Both the position numbers and the translations under genes were made by a program. Below are positions 9,319-19,100 of a stretch of DNA of 64,000 bases, one piece after another. This stretch comes from Chloroflexota bacterium. GTDB taxonomy: Bacteria > Chloroflexota > Anaerolineae > Anaerolineales > Villigracilaceae. The stretch's first letter is position 1. Each line of letters starts with the position of its first letter. The notes beneath the pieces are model-generated. The model searched no databases. It saw only the letters and a program-made list of their open reading frames with translations, and had not been told where the DNA came from. Where the stretch lies: assembly GCA_021787595.1 (NCBI GenBank), contig JAJYLQ010000015.1, positions 44,665-108,664 of the forward strand. Direction: 5' to 3'.

Positions 9319-11043
9319 TTAATATCGTGAATCCCTGGTTTGCTTATCGGCTGCAATCCTGGATGGTTCCAATTGGATGGTGATTTCAGAGCCGGTCATG
9401 ATTTTTCCGAGTTCCTGCGCGGCCAGTTGCATGATCGAATCGATGTTGGTGGATGACCCAATTCGCGCTGAGATTTCCTCGATAGTATGCTCTTTCGCGG
9501 CACGCGTTTGTGCGTCCCCGTAGAGTCGGGCGCTTTCCAGCGCGCCGCTTAATTGATCCGAGAGCACCTGGACCAGCTGGATTTCGTTTTCGGTCCAGTG
9601 CTCTTCGTCGGTTTTGACCAGCCGCAGCACTCCAACAACTTGGCCGCGGATGACTATGGGCGCGAACAACCTGACCTGATCTGTGCTTGTAACGGGACGA
9701 TTCTGAGAAATTGCCTCCAGGGATTTTGGATCCGCCTCTTCCTTTGCCGGCGCGAACCGATGGATTTCACGCCCATTACTTATAAATCCAAGTTCTTTTC
9801 TCGTTTCGAGCTGCCGCTTCCAGGCATCTATGGAAGCTTCGCCATACGCACGGCGGGCCGCCTCCGCGGCCGACCGGCTTTCAGCGAGCAGGCGCGAGTT
9901 TTCGATGGCAATGGCCAGTTGATCGGCGACCACCTGCAAGACTTCCACATCTTCATTGGTAAACGCATTTGATTGCGTGGATTGAATGTCCAGCACACCA
10001 AGGACGCGTCCGCCAACTTTTATGGGAAGCGCCATCTCGGAATGGGTCTCCGGCAGGTCGGGATTATTGAAAAACACCGCGTCCTGTCCAACATCCAGTG
10101 CGATGCGGCCCCGGTTGGCTTTTGCCGCATAGCCCACGATACCTGTGCCTGCTTCCAGCCTGTGACCGCGCTGTAACATCCTTTGTCCGCCTTCGCTGTT
10201 CGACGCGCGCAGGATTGCAAACTTACCAAGCTCATCCAGAAGGAAAATGCCAGCATGATAGAAACCAAACCGAGTGCTCAACAGGCGGACAGCCTGGTTG
10301 AGCAGCGCATCCAGATCGCGGGCAGAGGCCGCCGCATTTCCAATTTCCGCTGCGGCACGCAGTTGGACGGCACGGCGTTCCAGGTCCCGGGTGCGCTCGC
10401 TCACGCGCCGTTCGAGGTTCGAGCGCTCATCTTCCAGGGCATGGTTGGCCTGGATTTGTTTTTGTTCATTCGTATGCGCGCGCCGGATACTTTCATTGAG
10501 TCTTTGTATCAGGACACGCTGTATATACGCGACTGCCAGCACCACGACGGAGAGATTCAGCGGAGAAAACAGATTGGTCAACGAACTGGTCGGCGATTTG
10601 AGCAGACCCTGCATCTCGCCTATTCCAATTCCAAATATACTCAGTACAATTAGCGCGCCAAACACCAGCGTAGCGTCCTGTCCCAATGTCAGCCCGGCAA
10701 TCGCAATCACGCCTGCGTACGCCAGCAAGTCAATATCATGCAAGCCATATCCGGTCGCAACGATGAAGGTTACGACTACATAAAGCGTGGTTGGGAGCAG
10801 GACCTGGGCAGGCAGCAGACTGCCGCGTCTGAGCAGTAATAGGCAGACTATCGCAGAAGCAACCAGGGCTATCAGGGGCAGCGCAAGAATCAGCCCATAA
10901 TTGCCAGCCAGCGTCAGGATCAACGCGGCCAGGCCAGCAGCCAATGAAACAAACAAGAGCGTTCGCAGCGTCTGGATCATTGAACGCGTTTCGGTCTCAT
11001 CCGAGTATTTGGGAAGCAGCGCCGTCTTCAACTCGTCTGACAT
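9319..11043 (-). CDS. Membrane GAF sensor without output domain
   Basis: The protein has 574 residues. About six membrane helices fill residues 22-185, with no large extracellular domain, so the stimulus may be membrane-linked or intracellular. After a coiled coil (195-225) there is a GAF domain (230-385), a helical spacer, a second GAF-like domain (420-510) and the shared C-terminal tail (EEISARIGSSTN, then QELGKIMTGS). No HAMP domain is obvious. The first GAF has the conserved segments GHRLEAGTGIVGYA, FFNNPDLPETHSEMALP and VLGVLDIQS, repeated nearly verbatim in the neighbouring sensors, which marks recent paralogy. Spacing is 15 bases to the next gene and 9 to the previous one. Confidence 0.85.
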   Translation of the reverse strand: MSDELKTALLPKYSDETETRSMIQTLRTLLFVSLAAGLAALILTLAGNYGLILALPLIALVASAIVCLLLLRRGSLLPAQVLLPTTLYVVVTFIVATGYGLHDIDLLAYAGVIAIAGLTLGQDATLVFGALIVLSIFGIGIGEMQGLLKSPTSSLTNLFSPLNLSVVVLAVAYIQRVLIQRLNESIRRAHTNEQKQIQANHALEDERSNLERRVSERTRDLERRAVQLRAAAEIGNAAASARDLDALLNQAVRLLSTRFGFYHAGIFLLDELGKFAILRASNSEGGQRMLQRGHRLEAGTGIVGYAAKANRGRIALDVGQDAVFFNNPDLPETHSEMALPIKVGGRVLGVLDIQSTQSNAFTNEDVEVLQVVADQLAIAIENSRLLAESRSAAEAARRAYGEASIDAWKRQLETRKELGFISNGREIHRFAPAKEEADPKSLEAISQNRPVTSTDQVRLFAPIVIRGQVVGVLRLVKTDEEHWTENEIQLVQVLSDQLSGALESARLYGDAQTRAAKEHTIEEISARIGSSTNIDSIMQLAAQELGKIMTGSEITIQLEPSRIAADKQTRDSRY

Positions 11044-11052
11044 TCCTGCACC

Positions 11053-13194
11053 TCACTCATGCCGCCTGCCATTCCTTCGGATCTTTTCCGGCCGCGGCTT
11101 TTCCGGTTCGATGATTGGCTGCACACTCAGCCGGATTTCTGCCTCCTGCAGGCGGAAGGCCTTTTGTATTTCCTGCGCCGCAGTTTGCAAAACCAATTCC
11201 AGGTCGAGCGTCGAACGGAAATGCCCGGTCAGCTCGTTTACGAGCGCATCGCGCTCCGCCCGCTGGCGGGTCTCTTCGAGCAGGCGGGCGTTTTCCAGCG
11301 CCGTGGCAAGCCGTTCCGAAATTTGTTCGATCAATGCGATGGTTTGATGCTGGGATTGCATTTGCTGGAAGCGGACGTTGATCACACCGATGGTCTGTCC
11401 GCGCAGTTGGATCGGGACAGCCGCAAATTGCCCGTTCGCCGCAGGCGGCTGGTTAATCGGTTCCAGCCGAACATTATCGAATTTATAGCCGCTGACCTGC
11501 TGGCCGCCTGGCGAAAGTCCCTTCCAGGATTCCCGCGTGAAGCGTCCGTACGTTTCCTCGATTTCCTTCAATTGGGATTGGGCCTGTTGGAACAGGCGGA
11601 TTCTTTCGATGGCTGTTGCAAGCTGATCTGCCATGACCTGCATCACGGCAATATCATCCTGCCCGAACGCGGAAACCTGATCGCTTTGGACATCCAGAAT
11701 TCCTAAAATGCCTTCCGCAGTCTTGAGGGGCAGGGCCATCTCGGAATGTGTGTTCGGGAGCAGGGGATTGCTGAAGTAAACGGCGTCCACTCCGACGTCC
11801 AGCGCGATGCGGGGTTCGCCCGCCGCAGCCGCTTGTCCCACGATGCCTTGTTCGCCCACGCGCAAACGGTGATTGTTTTCCAGCATCTTTGCCCCCGCTT
11901 CTGTGGGCGAGGCGGATAGAACCGCGTATTCCTTTTTATCGTCCAACAGGAAAATGCCGGTATGATAAAAGTTAAAGCGATCGCGGATCAAACGGCTCGA
12001 ACGATCCAGCAATTCCTGCAGGCTGGGGGCGGACGCCGCGTCGCGGGCAACTTCGGCTGACGTACGCATACGCAGGGCCTGACGCTCAAGCTCCTGTGTT
12101 CGTTCGGCCACGTGCTGTTCCAGTGAACCCACCAGATCGCGCAGCTGGTATGTCATGTCGTTGAAGGCACTTGCCAATGTTCCGATTTCATCCCGGCTTC
12201 GGATGGATGTGGTCTGTGAAAGATCGCCTGCGGCAATTTGTCCGGCCGTTACCGCCAGTTTTTCTATGGGTTGAATGATTTGACGAACGGCTGCAGAACC
12301 CGCGGCCGCGGAGACAAGCAGGGCAATCAATATGGCGACGATCAGGGTATTGATCACATTGTTTACCAATGACATGGCGATGTCGGTTGGCTGTTCAGCC
12401 ACCACATTGAAAACCTGATTGCCGATTTGAATTTTATTTATGGCGAGAACCACACTCGTGTGATTCAGTCCCGTTTGTATGCCCGCCTCCGCCGGCAGGC
12501 TGATGCTTGCATTCTGAAGCTTGAACGCGGGGTCCTGATGGGCAAAGACGTTTCCGTTCGAGTCCGTTACGTAAAGTGTCTGACCCTGGCCGGCCTGTGC
12601 TTCCGCCAGCAGGCTATCCACCGGGGCAAGTTTTACCCTGCCGATCAATACGCCGCTTAATTGCGATGTGCGTCCGCTGCTGGACTGGTAAAGCGGAACG
12701 GATAGAGTGAAATAAGGCTCGCCGGTGCCGGGGTCTATACTTGCGGGACCATAATATGCCTGGCGGGTTCTGAGCGGCTGGAGGTATTCGTCCAGTTTGG
12801 AATGGTCCAAATTCGGTGTATTGGCGACGGGCCCCTGATGGTTGGCGCGAAAGATTTCCTGTCCTTGTGGATTCAGCAGCGTTAATTCATCGAAATTGTT
12901 TCCGGATGCCGCAAAATTCAATTCGTTGAGCATGAGGCTCGAGTAGATGGCGGGATCCGGTGTGCTTAGACTTTGAATTTGTTCCCCCACATCAAACATG
13001 CTTTGATTCATCTCTTGAAAATAATCAGTGACTTTGACTGATGCGTTTTGCGCCACCTGGCTTTGCAGGGCAATCGCTTCAGCCTTGTTGGCGGAATAAA
13101 TGGTCACGGCAAGGACTGCGCCCAGGGCGATCAATGGAATGATGGCCAGGCCGATAAAGATCAGGGTTAGACGTACTCGAAGGCTGTTCCACAT
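11053..13194 (-). CDS. Cache-HAMP-GAF membrane sensor without output domain
   Basis: The protein has 713 residues. A membrane helix (10-32) is followed by an extracytoplasmic region (33-275) of double-Cache type, with features such as YYGPASIDPGTGEPYF and LSVPLYQSS. A second helix (278-302) leads to HAMP (303-355), a coiled coil with EQHVAERTQELE, GAF (385-540), the YGRFTRESW spacer, a second GAF-like domain (570-650) and the shared tail (NELTGHFRSTLD, then QEIQKAF). Cache domains usually bind small ligands such as amino acids or carboxylates, but nothing here identifies the ligand. No catalytic output is present. The C-terminal extension is basic (PEKIRRNGRRHE). Confidence 0.85.
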   Translation of the reverse strand: MWNSLRVRLTLIFIGLAIIPLIALGAVLAVTIYSANKAEAIALQSQVAQNASVKVTDYFQEMNQSMFDVGEQIQSLSTPDPAIYSSLMLNELNFAASGNNFDELTLLNPQGQEIFRANHQGPVANTPNLDHSKLDEYLQPLRTRQAYYGPASIDPGTGEPYFTLSVPLYQSSSGRTSQLSGVLIGRVKLAPVDSLLAEAQAGQGQTLYVTDSNGNVFAHQDPAFKLQNASISLPAEAGIQTGLNHTSVVLAINKIQIGNQVFNVVAEQPTDIAMSLVNNVINTLIVAILIALLVSAAAGSAAVRQIIQPIEKLAVTAGQIAAGDLSQTTSIRSRDEIGTLASAFNDMTYQLRDLVGSLEQHVAERTQELERQALRMRTSAEVARDAASAPSLQELLDRSSRLIRDRFNFYHTGIFLLDDKKEYAVLSASPTEAGAKMLENNHRLRVGEQGIVGQAAAAGEPRIALDVGVDAVYFSNPLLPNTHSEMALPLKTAEGILGILDVQSDQVSAFGQDDIAVMQVMADQLATAIERIRLFQQAQSQLKEIEETYGRFTRESWKGLSPGGQQVSGYKFDNVRLEPINQPPAANGQFAAVPIQLRGQTIGVINVRFQQMQSQHQTIALIEQISERLATALENARLLEETRQRAERDALVNELTGHFRSTLDLELVLQTAAQEIQKAFRLQEAEIRLSVQPIIEPEKPRPEKIRRNGRRHE

Positions 13195-13229
13195 ATTGAG
13201 GCGCTTCCGTTTTCCTCTTTGAAGTTTCG

Positions 13230-14591
13230 CTAATTGCCCTTGCCTGGTTCCGCGCCGGCCTGCTTCTCTTCGGTCCCGCCGACGAACACGGATACTTCTG
13301 CCACATCGGGCAGCGCGCCGAGTTCGCGCACGGCTGTTCGAAGAAGCGCGTCGATATCCAGGGAACGGCTCAAGCGTGTGGAGATTTCGTTCACCGTTTG
13401 CTCCTGCACGGCGCGCTGGCGCGTCTCGCTCAGCAACCGGCTGTTATCGAGTGCCAGCGACACCTGCGTCGCGATCTTTTCAGCCAGGTCACGTTCGGAG
13501 CTGGACCAATTTGCAATGTCGTGCCTGCGCAAAACAATCGAGCCAATTGCCTGGCCGCGCAGGATCAAAGGAATTTTCATGCCATTGCCGTCTTCCAGTC
13601 TCGCGTTCGCCGCGACGGATTTGACTCCCGCCGGCGAAAATTGGTATGCGATGTTTCGGCCCTGCAGATATGTGCGCCAGGCCACGCGGGTTTGCTGGGA
13701 AGTGATCATTTCTAGCTCGCTGACAATGGCCCGCGACTCGTTCAGAAGGCGGATATTATCCATGGCGGCCGCGATCTGGTCTGCGAGCAGCTGAAGAATT
13801 TCGGCCTCACCCTGACTGAAAGCGGCCGCCTGTGCCGACCAAATATCGAGGACGCCGCTCACTTTTCCGCGCGTAACCATGGGGATGGCGATCTCTGCCC
13901 GGGGTTGGGGCGATTCGGGATCTTCACTGGGCAATCCGCTGCCCGCTTCGGAGAATCGAAGCGTCTTATTTTGTTCTGCGGCGCGTCCCACGAGGCTCGT
14001 TCCGCCCACTGCGACAAAGTAACCCTGTTCCAGCAATTTCCTGCCGGCCCCGGATGACGAAGCCTGCAGAAACGCCTTTTCATGTTGTTCATCCAGGAGA
14101 AAGATATTAACCTGGGAATAATCAAATCGTTCGCCAATTAATTCAGCGGCTTTCGACAACAACATTGACGGGTCCTGGATGCCCGCCATCTCGCGCGAGA
14201 AGCGGACCGCCATGGTCATTTGGGAGTTTCTATTTTCCAACTCGCGGGTGCGCTCTCTGACCCGCTGTTCCAGGTCCAGCCGAATGGGCACAATTTCCCT
14301 TTCGCGTTCGATCAACCTCTCATTTGTTTGAAGGAGAACATCCTGACGCCTTCCGGCCAGCCCCGCGATCGTTCCGAGAAAGAACGGAGCTGTGTCTATG
14401 ATCCACAACAGGATTTCGTTCTGCTGGACTGCGATCAGGTTTGGCAGCGTCAACGTCAATCGTTCTTCTGCTACTTTGAGCAGTGTGGCAATCAGCGGAA
14501 ACAGCAACCCCAGGATAATGCCTGTGATCGCATATTGCCGGGTCCGCAAACTAGATGGTCTTGGGCTTTGAGGTACCCTGGAATCAGCCAT
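13230..14591 (-). CDS. Two-helix membrane GAF sensor without output domain
   Basis: The protein has 453 residues and is the shortest of the family. Two membrane helices (about 20-42 and 60-80) with a short loop anchor it. A coiled coil (95-120, EQRVRERTRELENR) connects to GAF (130-275), a spacer (TRVAWRTYLQG) and a second GAF-like domain (310-395). The shared tail closes the protein (NEISTRLSRSLD, then RELGALPDV). It lacks both a Cache domain and HAMP. It overlaps the upstream sensor by 8 bases, which indicates translational coupling. The charged C-terminal extension (GGTEEKQAGAEPGKGN) varies between paralogues. Confidence 0.83.
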   Translation of the reverse strand: MADSRVPQSPRPSSLRTRQYAITGIILGLLFPLIATLLKVAEERLTLTLPNLIAVQQNEILLWIIDTAPFFLGTIAGLAGRRQDVLLQTNERLIEREREIVPIRLDLEQRVRERTRELENRNSQMTMAVRFSREMAGIQDPSMLLSKAAELIGERFDYSQVNIFLLDEQHEKAFLQASSSGAGRKLLEQGYFVAVGGTSLVGRAAEQNKTLRFSEAGSGLPSEDPESPQPRAEIAIPMVTRGKVSGVLDIWSAQAAAFSQGEAEILQLLADQIAAAMDNIRLLNESRAIVSELEMITSQQTRVAWRTYLQGRNIAYQFSPAGVKSVAANARLEDGNGMKIPLILRGQAIGSIVLRRHDIANWSSSERDLAEKIATQVSLALDNSRLLSETRQRAVQEQTVNEISTRLSRSLDIDALLRTAVRELGALPDVAEVSVFVGGTEEKQAGAEPGKGN

Positions 14592-16161
14592 TGTCTTCCA
14601 CCTTTAATTCGATCGTTGCTTCGGCGGCATCCAAGGCAAGCCCCAGTTCGCGAACAGCGGATTGTAAAATGCCGTCCATCGTTGAGGATGACCAGATCTT
14701 TCCGGTAATATCTGCCAGCAGGCGGTCACGCGCCGCGGATGACTGGCTTTCTTCCACAAGGCGGGCATTTTCAAGCGCCAGCGCGGCCTGCGTTGCCACA
14801 ACTTCGACCAGGTTCCGCTGTTCCGGTGTCCACTCACCGTCCGCGGCCAGGTTGATATGACCGATGATCTCTTCGCGCAAAGTCAGCGGTACCTCGAGTT
14901 TGGGAGCCTCCGAAGATATGTCCTCGTCGCCTACGTTGTATTCAAGCTTCTCTTCTGTGAGCGGCCGCCACGATTCGAGCACATATTGCTGCTGAATGGC
15001 CCGCATTTCTTCAACGGCTTTCCTGGAATCCTGGAAGAGGCGGGCGTTCTCCAACGCGATTGCCATCTGGTTTGCCATGCTTTGAAGTGTGTCGACTTCC
15101 TGCGGGCCAAATGCGGATTCTTGTGTGGACTGCACATCCAGCGCGCCCAACACATGATCGCCTGCAATCAATGGAAGCGCGACCTCGGAACGTGTGTAGG
15201 GCAGGAGGGGGTTTTCGAATCGGACGGGTTCCGCTCCCACATCCAAGGCGATGCGGGCGTTTCCGGTGCTGATCGCGGTGCCGACCATGCTCTTGCCGCC
15301 GACGCGAAGTCTGTGTTTGTTTTCCTTGAGCACGCGGCCAGCCTCCCCTGTGGCCGCCTGGAGTTCGGCCCATTCGCCCATGGCGTCCAGCAGGAAGATG
15401 GCGGCGTAATAAAACCCAAATCGACTCGAGATCAGGTTGACGGTCCTCGCCGAAAGTTCTTCCGGTTCGAGAATGGAACTGGCGACTTGTCCCACTTCGT
15501 TGACAGCCCGAAGCTGGACGGTCCGCTCTTCGATGCGCTCTTCCAGCGAGCCGCGCTCGATTTCAAGATCATGCAGCGCATTGGCCGATTTTTCCTCGGC
15601 GTTTATGAATTCGATTTGAAGCTGCCGCAGTCCAAGAATAATTGTGGCGCTGAACAATAAGGTGGTGGCCGCAGCGCTCAACCAATCGGCAATTCTTGCG
15701 GACATGGCGTTGGGCTGGATCAATACCACACGGCCGCTCAACGTCAGCCAGCCCATCAGAATATAGGTGAGCATGGTGATCGTGGTTGCGGCCATGCCGG
15801 TGCGCGGGGAAAACATCATGGTCGAAAAAACAATGAAACCCAGGAAGAAAAACAGCGCGTCGCCTAGAATGCCGGTCGAGAATAACTCGCTTACTCCCAG
15901 TCCGTAGACGATGAACAGGAAGGCGCCCATCTTCAACCAGTATGGAAGCTCTACAAACGTAACAAAGGCAACGCCCAGATACGCGATGACGAAGATCGTA
16001 TTCAGAATGTAATTTTGCGCGCTGAGAAGTGCCGGGATCAGCGCCAGCAGGCCAAAGACAAGTGCCCCAATGAGCATCGGGCGCACAAAATGCCCGCGCC
16101 AGCTCCGGTAAATATTTTGGGCCGGCTGATCCATTGCCGTTGATATCGGTTTCCTGTTCAT
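14584..16161 (-). CDS. Polytopic membrane GAF sensor without output domain
   Basis: The protein has 525 residues. About six membrane helices (30-180) are followed by a coiled coil (190-215, EERIEERTVQLRAV), GAF (220-370), a spacer, a second GAF-like domain (405-465) and the shared tail (ADITGKIWSSST, then RELGLALDA). Its first GAF has the family signature (NPLLPYTRSEVALPL, VLGALDVQST). It overlaps both neighbours, by four bases with the large sensor upstream and eight with the sensor downstream. All of this supports a single operon producing a fixed set of sensors. No enzymatic domain is present. Confidence 0.83.
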   Translation of the reverse strand: MNRKPISTAMDQPAQNIYRSWRGHFVRPMLIGALVFGLLALIPALLSAQNYILNTIFVIAYLGVAFVTFVELPYWLKMGAFLFIVYGLGVSELFSTGILGDALFFFLGFIVFSTMMFSPRTGMAATTITMLTYILMGWLTLSGRVVLIQPNAMSARIADWLSAAATTLLFSATIILGLRQLQIEFINAEEKSANALHDLEIERGSLEERIEERTVQLRAVNEVGQVASSILEPEELSARTVNLISSRFGFYYAAIFLLDAMGEWAELQAATGEAGRVLKENKHRLRVGGKSMVGTAISTGNARIALDVGAEPVRFENPLLPYTRSEVALPLIAGDHVLGALDVQSTQESAFGPQEVDTLQSMANQMAIALENARLFQDSRKAVEEMRAIQQQYVLESWRPLTEEKLEYNVGDEDISSEAPKLEVPLTLREEIIGHINLAADGEWTPEQRNLVEVVATQAALALENARLVEESQSSAARDRLLADITGKIWSSSTMDGILQSAVRELGLALDAAEATIELKVEDNG

Positions 16162-19100
16162 CTCTCGCCTTCCTTAAGCGAGCCGTCACCGTTCTTTTCT
16201 TCGGTTGTTATTTTGATTTGCGTACGTCGCGCGCCAACGGCTTTGGTCAGCTCGCTGGCGGTGATTGCAAGGATGCTCTGAATATCGGTGGAACGGCGGA
16301 TTTTGTTCGTAATCTCGAACATGGTCCGTTCCCGTTCAGCCTGTGCGCGGATCTGTTCGAGCAGGCGGGCATTGGCGATGATGGCTGCCAAGCTGCCTCC
16401 GAGTGTTCCAAGCATTTCCTCGTCGTTTTCTGTATATGCGCTGACCTGTTCGCTTTCCGCGTTGAGGATGCCGAGCAACTCGTTGCGATAGACCAGCGGA
16501 ATCGCCAGCTCAGAGCGTGTGTTGGGGCTGGCCTGGATGTAACGGGGATCGTTGGTGATATCGTCCACGCGCAATGGGCGGCGATGCGCGGCGGCCCAGC
16601 CAGTGATGCCCTCTCCAATCGGGACGCGGATTTTGCGGATGTCTTCAGAATAGCCGACCGCCGCTTTCACTTCCAGTGATTTCCGGTCACGGTCTGCCAA
16701 CAGGATGGTCACGCGGTCGCCGCCTAACGTGACTTGCAGCCCGGTTACCGCGCTTTCCAATGCCTCTTCCAGTGTGGTACCGGAGGCCGCCGAGGTGGTG
16801 ATGTGATGTAACAGCCGGTGCTGCGAAAGATGTTCCTGTGTCTCGGCAAACAATTCCGAATTAACCACGGCCACGGCCATCTGATCGGCCAGGATTTGCA
16901 GGGTACGCATGTTGTCCCCATTGAACGCGTACGGATGCCTGCCTTGTACGTCAATCACACCGACGATTTTGTCGCCGACTTTTAGTGGTATGGCCGCCTC
17001 GGCACGCGTGTCCGGCAGGAGGGGGTTGGCGTAATACGTTGCGTCCTTGGCCGTATCGTTGACGATCAGGGCTTCGCCGCGTCCAGCCACGTATCCCACG
17101 ATGGATTTCGAGCCGACCGCGAGTTTATGACCGGTGCGTTTCATCTGCGCGCCAGCCTCGCCGGTCGCTTCACGGATCACGACATACTCGTTGGATGGAT
17201 CAGTAAGGAAGATCGAGACCTGATAAAAATCGAAACGCTCGCGGATGTAGTTGACAGCCCTGGCCAGCAATTCATCCAGATTGAGCGACCCGCTGATGTC
17301 GCGGGCGATTTCGGCGGCGGTCTCCAATTGCACAGTGCGCTGGCGGCTTTCCTCCAGCAGACGCGCGTTATAAATAACGGTTGCCACTTGATTTGCCAGC
17401 GCGGAGAAGAAATTCAGGTTTTCTTCGTTGAACGCGCGCTCGCGCTCCAGGTCTTGAATGATCAACGCTCCAATCGGCTCATTCTGGATGAGCATCGGCG
17501 CGCCCATCCAGGACCGCGCGGGCTTCCCGATCACTTTGGCGCCCAATGCCTGTGCGCGCCTTTCCGAGTCTTCTGCAATAAGAAGGGGCCGGCTCGTCTT
17601 TATCAAAATGGACGACAGGCCTTCGCCTAACGGGAAAGCTTCGATCCTATCCACGCGTCCCTCTTCGTATGTATATGGGATATGGACCGTTTGCGTTGCC
17701 TTGTCGTACAAAACGACTGTGAATGCGTAATCGCCGATGCTCCGCCGCACTTGTTCGTGAAGTTCGGCAAAGAACTGATTTTGTTCTGCGGACGATTCGG
17801 CCACCGCGCGGCTGATGGATGCCAGCGCCTCGCGTTCCGCCAGTTGCTTTTGTTTCTGTTCTGTTTCTGCGATCTTGTCCAGTGCCGTGCTGGTCAGGTC
17901 CGCCATGTTCGCATACGGTTGGACGGCTGCGCTGGTTAGCGTTTGTTTTTGCCCGCCGATGACGATGAGACCCGCCAATTGGCCGCTGCCCATGATCGGA
18001 AGGAACGCGGCCGATTGATAATTCATTTGCCTCACAAAGCGCGTGAGCGGCACAGGCAGTGTGGCAGACTTCGATTCCGTGATTACGGCACTGCCTGACA
18101 AATATTTTTGGACCAGATCGAGATCGGCAGATAGATCGCGGGCAGCCACGCGCATGGCTGCCGCGTCGCCCGGGTCGTTCGCCGCCTCGACTTCCAGCGG
18201 TCCGCCGTTGACGGAGAGGATCGCGGCCGGGTATGGCGAATCTTTTAATGCGCGGGCCGCAGCCTGCAAAGCCTCGGATTTGGTTGCCGCCGACGCAATC
18301 TGACGACTGGCGCGATATAAACGTTCCAATTCCTGGAAGTTGACTTCGGAGGACTCGACCAATCCCATGTTTTGGATGGCCACCGCAATCTGGCTGGCCA
18401 GCGTTTGCAATGTCACGATGGTTTCGGGGCCGAACGCATTGGCCTGTGTGCTCTGCACATCGAGTGCGCCCAGCACGAGGCCGCCGACGGAAATCGGAAT
18501 GCCTGCCTCGGAACGCGTCTCCGGCAGCAATTCATTTCGCAGGTGAATGGGATCCTCTGCCACGTCCGACGCGATGCGCGGCTGGTTCTTCGATGTGACC
18601 CAGCCCATAATGGAGGCTGAGCCGACTTCGAGGCGATAACCGCGTTCCATCAATTCTTTTGCGGCCGGGCCAAATGCCGCGCGCAACAGGGCGAACTTCC
18701 CGCCGCGGTCGAGCAGAAAAATACTGGCATGATAAAAACCGAATTGCCCGGCGATCAATTCAACGGTGCGGTCGAGCAGTTCGTCCAGATTGGTGGTCGA
18801 GGTGATGCGCTGGGCAACTTCAGCGGCAGTGCGGATCTGGCGCGTACGTTCCTCCACTTTTTGTTCCAGCGAACGGTACATTCCGCTCAGCTCTTCCGCC
18901 ATTTGGTTGAAGGAACTGGAAAGCAGACCGATCTCATCCCTGCTCGTGACTTGAGCGCGCTGGCTGAAATCGCCTGCAGCAAACCGCTGTGTGATTTCGG
19001 TAAGCGCATTCAGCGGGCGGAACACACGCAGGGTACCCAACGAGATCACTGCGCCCATCGCAAGCAGCGCGATCAAAGCGATGGCTATTGTGAATGGGAT